Part shown: positions 11,020-21,300 of the stretch, in pieces
Layout: the number at the start of each line of letters is the position of its first letter
Numbering within the stretch: the first letter of the stretch is position 1
Assembly (NCBI RefSeq): GCF_030253575.1
Contig: NC_080568.1
Location: 2,931,501 to 2,995,500, forward strand
DNA length: 64,000 nucleotides
From: Rhododendron vialii
Taxonomy: Eukaryota; Streptophyta; Magnoliopsida; Ericales; Ericaceae
Reading direction: 5' to 3'
Translations under genes and position numbers: made by a program
The notes under the pieces: model-generated
The model's database searches: none
Told to the model about the DNA's origin: nothing
Seen by the model: the letters and a program-made list of their open reading frames with translations, nothing else

Positions 11020-12598
11020 ATGGAAACACCGTTCTTCAGAAACTTCAGGGGAGTACCGGTAGAACCGGCTCAGCGCAAGCCCAAGGTCGTCTCGATCCCG
11101 GTCCACTTCGTCAACTCGGAAAAGAAACCCACTACCAGATCCTCGTCCGCCGTCAAGATCCAGAAGGTCTTCAGGGGCTTCCTCGTCCGAAAGAGCGTGA
11201 ACAAGATTGCCTCGATACGACGCGAAGTCGAGGGGATCGAACGGAGGATTTTGCGAAACGACGCCGTCGAGTTGATTCGGAGGGAGAACAAGGAGCGGTT
11301 GAGGTTGAATGAGACGTTAATGGCTTTGCTGTTCAAGTTGGATTCGGTTCGAGGTGTTGATAGCGGAGTTAGGGAGTTGAGGAAGGCGGTGATTAGGAAG
11401 GCGATCGCGTTGCAGGAGAGAGTTGACGCCATTGCCGCCGGAGATAAAACCCTGGAAGAAAGTCAAGATTTGGTTGAGTGTCAGAACGTGGAAAGTGAAG
11501 GTAAAAATTCTGGAATCGAATCGAAATAGATTTGTTTCGGTTTATTTTGGTCGTTTTTAAGTTTTTTAGATTCGAGTTGATTTTGGATTGAACGTTCGTC
11601 TCCACGGCCTTCACCCCCAAAACGAAACAAAAAATAGTCACACACACACAAAAAAAAGAAAAGAAATACAAGTTGATTCCATAGCTGCTGGAAATCAAAC
11701 CCTAGAAATTGAAGATTTGCCTGAGCGCCAAACAATTGAAGATTTAACTGAAGAATTTGTTGATTCAGGTAATTTGGTGGATCGAACTCCTTCACTAGGA
11801 GTGGGAGAACCAGATGATAACGAAGAAGCTGATGTTGTAAATAGCCGTGATTTATCGAGGGGAACTGGTGATGAAAGCGGAGAGGTGCATTGTTCCGATG
11901 AAGAAGAGGCGATTTCCGAAACTATGGACGATCGGAAAATGGATATTGATTTGGTTGATCCTAGTCATGCACCTGGAATCGAACAGTCGGTTGAAAATTT
12001 TGGTGAATCTGATCATTCTGCGAATCAAGCGCCTTCACTTGAGGTTGGAGAAACAGATGGTAAAGAAGAAGCTGATGGATTAAATGACGGTGATTTCACG
12101 GGGAAAACGGTTGATGAAAGCGGAGAGGTTCATTGTCCTGGTGAAGCAGAGGCGATTTTCGAAACTATGGATGATTTTCGAAGCGGAGTGGGTTCCGAGG
12201 CGAAGGAGGATGAAGAAGGTTGTATAGTGAAGCAAGTTGTCGAAGATCAATTGCCGACAAGTGAACTTGTGGAAGAACGCGAGGAAACAGATTCTCATGC
12301 TTCTAATGGAATTGTTGATAAGGATAGCGTAAGGGGTGAGGGAGACGGTCGGACTCGCGACACGGAGCTTTTGGAGAGGATGATGGAGGAGAACAAGAAG
12401 ATGATGAGTCTGATGACGCAGCTGTACGAGAAGAACGAGGCGCAGACTCGGATGCTGAGCTCGTTGAGTCAGCGAGTCGAACAATTGGAGAGGGCTTTGA
12501 TTTGCGAGAGGCTGAGGAAGAAGAAGAAGATGCATGCGGCTGGAACGGTGGATTGTTCGGAGTCGATCCCAGATCAAAAGAAATGCGGAAAGAGATGA
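11020..12598 (+). CDS. IQ-motif BAG family co-chaperone regulator
   Basis: Best model is two exons, 11020-11500 and 11673-12598, joined g|tt in frame to give 468 residues. An IQ calmodulin-binding motif (AVKIQKVFRGFLVRK, about residues 43-57) is followed by a BAG domain (about 65-145: helices around EVEGIERRIL, ENKERLRLNETLMALLFKLD and ELRKAVIRKAIALQERVDAI). BAG domains bind the Hsp70 ATPase domain and act as nucleotide-exchange factors; plant IQ-BAG proteins (BAG5/6/7 type) also bind calmodulin. The middle is acidic and holds a two-copy repeat (about 56 residues each). The C-terminus (LLERMMEENKKMMSLMTQLY ... RVEQLERA) is a predicted coiled coil. The acceptor at 11672 has a purine-rich rather than pyrimidine-rich tract; if the intron is retained the product stops after 169 residues, still with IQ and BAG. 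Which form is made is unknown. Confidence 0.8.
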
Positions 12599-14619
12599 TG
12601 ATGTTTTGTCCAAATTACCAGCTCTGGAGCATTGTTGACTGTAAAGAGTTTTGGGTTTTGGATTAATTAGTGTCTTTGATGTGTTTTTGGTTTTGGGTAG
12701 CTGCTGAAACCGAACGAAAGTCGATAGGTTTGTGTTTTTCCTCTATAATTCAGTTGTGTTTTCATGATTGGAAGAATTTTTGAAAAAGATGATTGCAAAC
12801 TCCTTGTGATAATGCCTCTTTGACTGTAAAGAATCAGGTTTTTGGAGTACTGGTGTTTATTAAGAGATCTTTGATGCTTGAGTACGGTTAGTTGCAACTG
12901 AATTGCTTGAGATTTGTGTTCTACATATACAGTCATTGAAAAGAGTTGTGTTTCCATGGTTTCAATCCACTTTTTCTTCGGAAGTTGTTTTGGACCAGCT
13001 TACACGAGTTTTGAACTACTCCATTTGAAAAGTCTATATGCGTGGGGTGAGGTGTCTTCGAAAATTGTACTCTAGCAAAGAGATTTTACTTGGATATTGT
13101 TGTTTTGCGAATGCTCCCAGTGATTCCATTTCTTTTCATGGCTTAACTCAGATTGACAAATTTCCATCAACTTTCGTTAAGATTTTACAATTTTGATGCT
13201 GGGGTTTATTTTGGCCTAATAAGCCAAATGACTTATTTTTTTCGATAATTGGAAACTCTGAGTCCTTAGGCTCATCCGACTTTTGGATTAATTAAGTAAT
13301 CTTCTCTGAGAATCATTTATTTTGGAAATATCCTAAAGTCAAAGGTTTCCTTTTTCTATATGGATCGAGTCAGGAATCCAATATTCTTATGGGGGTGAGA
13401 GGGATCGGATTCCTCCTATCTCAGCAATGTGATTCCTCCTAAATTGGAAGATGAGTAGTCTCATTTTCACTCTCCACAAATATAGAAATGTTAAAGTTTC
13501 GAAATCACATTCTTATTTCTCTCTAAGATACTTATCATCCAAACAGAGCCTTCAGAGTTATGCTCATTGGTGAGGGGTATTCCAAATGTCCAATTTCATT
13601 GACAAAATCTTGCGTACAAAACAGCTCAAGTTCTAGAGCTGGTGAGTGAGGATAATTTTACGAGAGTCCAATTACCTACTTTCATATTGGTTGAAACAAG
13701 AATAATAACTATAGTTATGATGTTAAAATAGAAACAAAGATAAAATGTAAAGGTTTCCTTTTTCTTTTCTTTTCTTTTTTGGAATCATTACTAACTTAAG
13801 CCCCGATCCACTTTCTTTCTAAACTTTTTTTTTTAAAAGAAGGTAATTTCAAACTCAAATATAACGACAATAAAAAATAATATTTTAATTTTTTTTACAC
13901 CGTTGATCCATATTGGTAGAAAAATTATTTACGTAAATGCATGATTTTTTAACTGGAAATTACCTTCCTTTTCTAAAAGTTTTTTTTTCAAGAAACTGGA
14001 ATGGGCTCTTATTTAGTTACTTTAAATCAAACACTTGTGGTTGAGGAAAATTCAAAAATAAAAATAAAAATAAAAATCTAAGTGGTATTTGCAAAAATTT
14101 ATTTTGATAGAGGGTTAAATTACAAAATTTCTCCTTAATATGTTACATTCATTCTCTACTTTAGAGTGAGTTTGTTTGATAACTTAATTCAACACTTAAA
14201 ACTGAATAAATTAAGTAAAAATCAAATAAAGTTAGTTTGATAACCGAAATAGTGTGTGCTGAATATGTTCAAAGCACGGCAAAAGCAAAGAGTAAAAAAT
14301 TTAGCTCCCCCCCTACTTATTACATATCACTGAACATGCTTAGTGCAACACGGTTCCTTTTTTTTCTCGCTTTTTCTTTGCCCTTGTCTCTTCCATACCC
14401 TCGCCTCTGGCCAATTGCCAGGTTGATCAAAACTGTCAAACTTTCCCAACTAATAAGACCCATCTCTCTCTCTCTCTCAATTGCAATTGAGAAACATGGA
14501 GTAGTGCTGTCGGAATTTCGAGATTGGATTCACTGGATTCATGCATCTTTATGGATTTGGATGTTCAAACCCATTTGATTACCTACCCCCAATTCATGCT
14601 CTGCTGTATAAACAAATGG
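12599..14619 (+). other. 3' flank of BAG gene and intergenic DNA
   Basis: The first few hundred bases are probably 3' UTR. Beyond that is AT-rich non-coding DNA with T- and A-runs. No gene recognised. Confidence 0.5.
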
Positions 14620-14629
14620 CTTTAGGTAA

Positions 14630-15010
14630 CAGAAAGTCTATTGGCACAGCAAATATGTGCACAGATTGTGCACAGATTTTTATGTGGGGTCCGCTAAAGA
14701 TTCCACACAAGTGATCCGAACCGTTCATTATGTTTAAAATATTTTTTCAAGGGCTCCCGCGAAAAATCAGCTCAATCCGATACCTATAAGTACTTGATCT
14801 AATCGTCTAACTTTTCATTCTCTAAAAACTTGAATGAAAAGTTAGTTGATTAAATTAAGCACTTATAGGTATCGGATTGAGCTGATTTTTCGCGGAAGCC
14901 CTTGAAAAAATGTTTTAAACATAATGAACGGCTTGGATCATTTGTGTGAGACCCGTAGTGGGCTCCACATAAAAATCTGTGTACAGATTTGCTGTGTCAG
15001 TAGACTGGTT
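14630..15010. mobile_element. Mutator-like foldback MITE, 10-bp TSD
   Basis: Flanked by a perfect 10-bp direct repeat CTTTAGGTAA (14620-14629 and 15011-15020). The arms are long inverted repeats of about 170 bases (GTCTATTGGCACAGCAAAT against ATTTGCTGTGTCAGTAGAC; AATCAGCTCAATCCGATACC against its complement). A 9-11 bp TSD with long terminal inverted repeats is typical of MULEs. No transposase is present. Confidence 0.8.
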
Positions 15011-15020
15011 CTTTAGGTAA

Positions 15021-15710
15021 TTGTTTCAGATAAAAAAAAATGTAATTGTTTGCAAGCATATTATTTTCCCAAAATTTAGAACTAAAGGGTTATATTATTA
15101 TTTTTCAAAAAAGGGTCATGACTCGTGTGGTATGTGTTTTCTTTCTCTTTTCTTTTCTTTTTTTTTCCTTAATTCGAATGATGCGCATCTCAACTAATCC
15201 TCTCCTCGATTCAGTTCAAAGCATACCATTCACGCCGGAATTAGAGAATTCACAAAAAATCCTTTTCTTGCAATCTAACCTCAAGAAATCGAACCTTAAT
15301 TAATTCATTTGATGGTGTGTGTTTCTGATTGCGTATGTACATTTGTCTTGAAACCTTCTATTCATTTGATGACGGTTGGGACGGTGGTTTCTGTCTTACT
15401 GGTTGGTTTCAAAAAAGAAGAAAAAAGAGACAAATTGCAACAATGAATATATTTCTTGATTTGAATACTATCATAATATGCGTTCTTCAAATCTATAATG
15501 AAAAGCACAATAGGAGTATTGGTTTGAAGGGCAAAGTCGGAAAAATAGTGATTTTAAGACTTTAGTTCCTTCTACAGATCAAACAACTTGTTTAATTCAG
15601 TGCTTAAGATTCAGTATATATCAAACAGCTCTCAGCTTAACAAAATTAGCATTCAGATTTCAGCATTTAATTTTCAGTTTTATCAAACAGAGAGTTTTTT
15701 TTTGTTTTTA
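15021..15710. other. Intergenic; diffuse repeats
   Basis: No gene. Sequences near 14170-14260 and 15590-15690 are roughly inverted (TTTGATAACTTAATTCA against TTCAGTTTTATCAAACAG), hinting at an older element around the MULE MITE; ends could not be fixed. Confidence 0.35.
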
Positions 15711-16036
15711 TTCCCTAAACTATACAACTTTTTTCTACTTTGTCCTCAAACTATGAAAACAATCTAGTTCGTCCCTCAACTAGCCGATTGCATCCCATTT
15801 AGTCCTAGTGATAACGGTAGTCACAGAATTGGACAAAAAAAGGCTCACATGACTTGCACATGCCTTCTTTCACACCCATCTGATGGCAAAACTGCCATTT
15901 TACCTCTCAACTGGACTTTTCAATCTTCATCACTTCACATCAAGCCCATTTGTCAAATTTTCATATATCTCTGCATATTTGATGGGTTGTTTTCATAGTT
16001 TGAGGAAAAAGTAGGAAAAAACGGTATAGTTTAGGA
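15711..16036. mobile_element. Inverted-repeat MITE
   Basis: Left TCCCTAAACTATACAACTTT ... CTCAAACTATGAAAACAA is matched by right TTGTTTTCATAGTTTGAGGA ... GGTATAGTTTAGGA, inverted arms of about 50 bases. Borders are approximate and no TSD was assigned. Confidence 0.6.
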
Positions 16037-17138
16037 GATGCTCTTAATAGTCTCTCTACTTCCCTTGCCTTTTTTAAAAAATGTTATTTTTGTACAGTAA
16101 CTCAGGGAATTGTTGCAGTGCGTTTTTGGATAAATTACACAATACTCCCATCTCTCATCTAATAAGGTTCATTTTTGCTTTATACCTCCCTTATGTTTAA
16201 ATCTCAACATTTAAGCCCCTTCAAGTACTTGAATATGTAAAGCGAACTAACGATATTAACAAAAACATATTGAAAATACATTCCTACCCTTCACTTCCTT
16301 TGTGACTATGTTCATTTAACACTCCCAAATTTATCTCTCTCTCACACACACGACACAACTATAGCGATGGGCTAATTCATGGAGATTGATGGAAGCGTTT
16401 TTTTGCGGAGGTGATGATGGATTGGCTATTGGCAAAATAGTTGCTAGTAGTGGCCCCCAATTTGGGTGTATCACAAGGAGAGAAATCATGTGTGCAGATT
16501 AAATTGCTACCTATACTTGTGTGTATTATGCTTTCGTAGTGGAAGCTTAAAAGAAGAAGGATAGTTTTGTCGTTAAATTTCGTAAACTATTTCATGTGCT
16601 TATGACATGGACTTTTTTTCATCCAATATCCTAACAAAGTTGTGACAGAAGCTGATAAGTGTCAAAACCTGATTACATTAACGACCCATTTGGCGGGTGG
16701 AAATTGGAGGAGGAAGGGTCTTGAGAATATAAGCTAGTTCGGGCCCACTCATATCCAATGGTTGGTACCTCCCCTTTGTACCCGAACTACTTGTTGAGCA
16801 TATAAGCTAAGGCCCTTGCAGCTCTTTTAGTGAAACCCACCCAACCCCCAACGATAAGCTTAGTTGGCTTGGTGTAGTTATTGGTATGCCCCTTGAACCT
16901 CTCCAAACCTTTTATGTACTCTCGTTATAAGGGGTAACGAAGTAAACCATCACATTATTTCTAATCCACCTATTTTTATCCATTTATTTTAACTTCCACA
17001 TAAGTCCCTTCGTAGTTAATCCCTCTTTCTTAACTAATTCTCCTTATGACCTATTCACTATTCTAGGCCATTTGCCGATCGGATTATTTTTCGGTGGATA
17101 TACTATGAGGGTATATATGATAAAAAGGTGGATATATA

Positions 17139-17173
<35 letters not shown>

Positions 17174-17577
17174 TGTAGATGGTTAAAATCGAGTAATTTA
17201 GAATAAGACATATGTATATGCTTGTTTTTTGGGAATGGATATGAGTAAGTGAATATAGAAATTAAAATTAGAAAGAGATATGGCATTTTTGTTATTAGAA
17301 GGTCAGATATAAGAGTGATTATAATACAGACAGGGAGAAGGAGTAGTTATTATATCTACCGTCTATATTGGGGTGACAAACACATAATATAAATTCTTTT
17401 GATGTACATGTTTGCCCTTGGTCGACAAACAGACCGGTTTTTCTTATCCCAAAAATCTTATCCATTCGCCAAACAAGTAGTAAGGGGATTAAATGTTTGA
17501 GTTTATGTACAGTAGGAAACGGGCCATAGTGTATGGAGGGGTTTGTGTTCCGCTAAGAACTTATTCTTCTAGTATTT
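16037..17577. other. Intergenic DNA with ATGT microsatellite
   Basis: No gene recognised. A (AT)n/(ATGT)n tract lies at about 17134-17172. The rest is AT-rich, with phrases reminiscent of decayed MITEs. Confidence 0.45.
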
Positions 17578-17862
17578 TTTGTTCTTCTTTAATTTTTTTC
17601 TTGTTTGTCTGTTTGATGCAAATTTTTTTGACTTTTTGATTCGTCAAAAAAGTAAAATATTTTTACTTTTACCCAAATATTTTGAGAAATATTCACTTTT
17701 AAATAAAAAGCCTACTTTTTTCTATTTAAAAGTGGTTATTTTTCAAAATATTTGGGTAAAAGTAAAAAAAATTACTTTTTCGATTTGTCTCGTTGAGACG
17801 AATCAAAGAGTCAAAAAAATTTGACGCAAAACTAACTAACGAGAAAAAAATTCAAATAAAGA
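17578..17862. mobile_element. AT-rich foldback MITE, copy 2 of local family
   Basis: Inverted arms: GATGCAAATTTTTTTGACTT ... GATTCGTC is matched by GACGAATCAAAGAGTCAAAA ... TTTGACGC. It shares the AAAAGTAAAA/TTTTACTTTTACCC core and GACGA motif with the element at 10289-10637. Confidence 0.65.
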
Positions 17863-18223
17863 CAAAAATAAAAAAGTCCTAAAGGTACTTTAAGTGCTTA
17901 GTGGAATTTAAAAAGATGTACTTTTTTTTTATAATAAAAAGATGTACTTTAACCCCCTTTTTTTTTTTTTGACCTTTTCGTATTTTTTTTGACCTGATTT
18001 GATATATATTCAAAATTTCAAAGAAGAAAATATATATTCATTTTAATGTCCAGTTTTTTTTTTTTAAAACAAGAGTTGTTTTGGCTGTTATGAGAGTCAC
18101 CCAAACCCTCACCCGTTGCCCTTTGCATCCCCCCAATCATCTCTCTCTCTCTCTCTCTCTCGCTCTCTCTCTGCAGCTGCAACTGCAAGTGCCCTACAAA
18201 TCTTTCGAGTTTCGACACCCTAA

Positions 18224-18257
<34 letters not shown>

Positions 18258-18333
18258 GCTCTTTCGATCGCTAATCACTCTCTCTCTTCCTCTCGATCTT
18301 CTCACCCAAATTTCGCGACTTATCCTCAATCCG
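17863..18333 (+). promoter_or_regulatory. Promoter/5' UTR of GYF gene copy A, CT-rich
   Basis: T- and A-runs give way to two (CT)n tracts (18141-18172 and 18227-18256) that precede the ATG at 18334. The 3' part (GCAAGTGCCCTACAAATCTT, then TTATCCTCAATCCG before the ATG) is shared with copy B at 29461-29690, so this leader was duplicated with the gene. CT-rich leaders are common in plants. Confidence 0.6.
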
Positions 18334-21300
18334 ATGGCTCAACGCAAGCTTGATCTCCCCGATGATCTCCTCTCATCCAAGCCGTCCGATCTCTCTTCAA
18401 TTGCCAACGGTTCTCCCTTACCCTTCTCTATAACCTTTCCCTGATTTTAACTAGGTTTTAGTTTTATTTCAACAGATTTTGATCGTTATGTAGTTAGTGT
18501 AACTATCGGGATCTTAGTCTCGTGAATTTTAGCAGTTTGAGATGTTTCTGGACGACCCTCGCTCACGGGCATTATGTGACTTGGGATTATTGATTTCAAT
18601 GTATTTGGGATTTTGCTAAAGCTTAGATTTATTGCAGGGCTTAGTTTGAGATGTTTCTGGAACAGGCTCGCGCACGGGCAACATTGTGTGAATTGTTACT
18701 TTTTGGTGTTTCAGATCAGTCGCCTTATTGTTTTGGTCTCTAGATTTGTATCTATGATTAGTTGTTCGTCAATTTCCTTTCGAATGCAGAGGTTATCTGC
18801 TTGGGTTGCGCGACAGGAAGTTGGAGAAAAAGGAAGAAATCTTGTCATTTGTTTGACTTTTTAGTTTTTACAGTCTACACAGGGGCAGAGGGAAAAGGGG
18901 GCACGCACTAAAATAATTTTGTTATATTTACGTATATTCAGCATAATTATGAAATTAAGTGTGCTACTACACATACATACTTGCATATATCTCGAAAATA
19001 TACATATAGAATTAGTTTTATGTTTCAATTTTGTTATATGGTGCATTTATACTTTTTGGTTTCCGAACTATTTGTCATCGATTCTTTCTTAATTGTACTT
19101 ATTTTTAATCGTCTAAGAGCAATATTTTAAAATAATATCATTAATAAAACTATATCAATCATTCTAAAACTTGTCGATGTTCATGTGAAACATACTCTCA
19201 AATTTTGTACTCATTTTTACATAATTTAAGTGAAAGTATGTGTTATATATTTTTGTATTTTGTAATGCATGCCTTAATTGTGTACGATCTTATTGTGGTT
19301 AACTAGAAAAATAATTTTTCACCACGATTAACAAGGTGCCCCCACTTAACAACATTTCTGAATCCGTCCCTGAGTCTACATTTTGTTAGGGGGCTACGGT
19401 ATCACCTCCGAAAGGTGCATGCCGTTTACCTATACCACAATGATTCGTAGCTAACACCACGGATAATTTTGTTATGAACTTCTTGACTTTTCTCACCTCA
19501 TTTAGTGCGGATGTAGGATTTGGAATTAGCGGGGCTTGAACCACATGTATTCCCGCATTGATAAAAGAATTCTCGAAAAGATAATAGAAAATAGGTTCCA
19601 CAAGTAAATGATAATACTTGCTAGGTTTGGAGAGAGACGAGATTGCGTACATATATGATGGCGTCGTTTGATTTTATTTGTGTGACCTAGAAATCACTGA
19701 TATGGTATTTTTAGGGAATTTTTTCGACACATAGGAATATAGGGGCTTTTTCTTCCCAAGGGACTAGCAAGGGCCAATCTCATGGAACTTCTGCAAATTA
19801 AGGTGAAACACTAGTATAACTGTATAACTGGTGGCAATATTTGTAGTTATGCTGGGGCTAGGGCACTCTCGCACCCCCTTGTGTCAACCGTTGTCAATAT
19901 TCATAACTTTGGTAGAATTTCTTAACGTAACTACAAGCTCTCTTAACAGAACTTTTCTTACTGTACCTCCTGTCGTAACCGCATCTTGTCAAGATATATG
20001 ACTTATGACAAGTAGGGTGTGTATCGTAGATCATGGTTTGCTCATTGTTTTTCAAAATGGGCGTGTTTATGAATTAGTGCCACTTGCCCTGGGCAATGAT
20101 GTATCTTGGTGCTGAGTCCGTCGATTATTTCAGAAATGCCTTGGAAATTTGTTGTCCAACAGTACTTTGAAGGTCGCAATGTTCGAGGTTTTGAGCTACA
20201 ATTAGTTCAGGTTGCTTGATTAGTGGCAGTCATTTTTATTGTTATTGCAGACTCTCACTTGATATGTATACTAAGGTTGATTTTGGTGATTAATCACCTG
20301 TGACTATGTGAGGATGTTTGACAACATTTTCTTTGTAAGTTCACTTAGTCCGTAACTGGCTATGGGAATTTTTTTTTCCCCGCATTAATTCCTTGTGCTC
20401 CATCTAGTTTAGCCAAAGTAGGCTTCAATTCAGACTTCATTTCACTCTTCTTCTTTTTTTTTAATTCATGGAAATTGGTCTTCAATGAACCCTTTTAAAT
20501 TACCCCTTCAGGAATTTTGTTTCCTGGAACTTTATGATTGCTTCTCAAGAAGGGGCAATAGTACTTAAGTGGTTGCATTGGCGTTTGGGTCTGATCAATT
20601 CTCTCTCTGTGGCAGATATGTATGGACAGTACATAGGGTATTGTTGTTTGATTTTTGCAGTTTCACAGGCCTATATTTGTTGAGTTTTGTTTAGTTTTAT
20701 AATATCACATCTATTGTTTTTTTTCAACTCAATTGTAACAATTCCAAGTATCGTTCGGCGCATTTGTTTGGTTTAGACCTTAGGTAGCTTTCAATGCCAG
20801 ATTAATCCTTAATTTATTGTATTCTGATTGAAGTTCTGGATGGAATTACAAATTAACCCTTTACTTTGTTTTGTTGATGCCACCACAGTGAAAGCTTCAG
20901 GAGGGAATGAGGATGAGAAGGGCTTGATAGGGATACTTGATGATCAGAAAGGTTTGGTTTTGGTTTTTCAATCTTGAAGTATCTGGTCTTCGATCAATTA
21001 ATAAAACAACTTGACCTTATATGTTTGACTTTCTGTCAATTTGTTCTTCATTTTCCTGTGCTCATGAACTTGGACATGTTTATTGGCAGGTACTTCAGAT
21101 CAAGCAGCATTAGAAAGCAACATTCCTTTGTCTCCCCAGTGGCTTTATGTTAAACCTAGTGAGACGAAGATGGTGAGTTCTTTATCAAAATCAAAGAAAA
21201 CGATTAGGCGATTGCAGCTCTCTTTTTACCATTACTATTATATTTGATTAGGCTGATTTACTAAAGTGCATTAACTTGACAATCTCTAAATGCAGCTTAT

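Noticed and set aside
11070-11432. Minus-strand open frame of about 120 codons
   Set aside because: Shadow of the BAG exon 1, which has clear IQ and BAG motifs on the plus strand.
18018-18329. Minus-strand open frame rich in Arg-Glu (RERERERE)
   Set aside because: It is the reverse translation of (CT)n tracts in the leader of GYF copy A.
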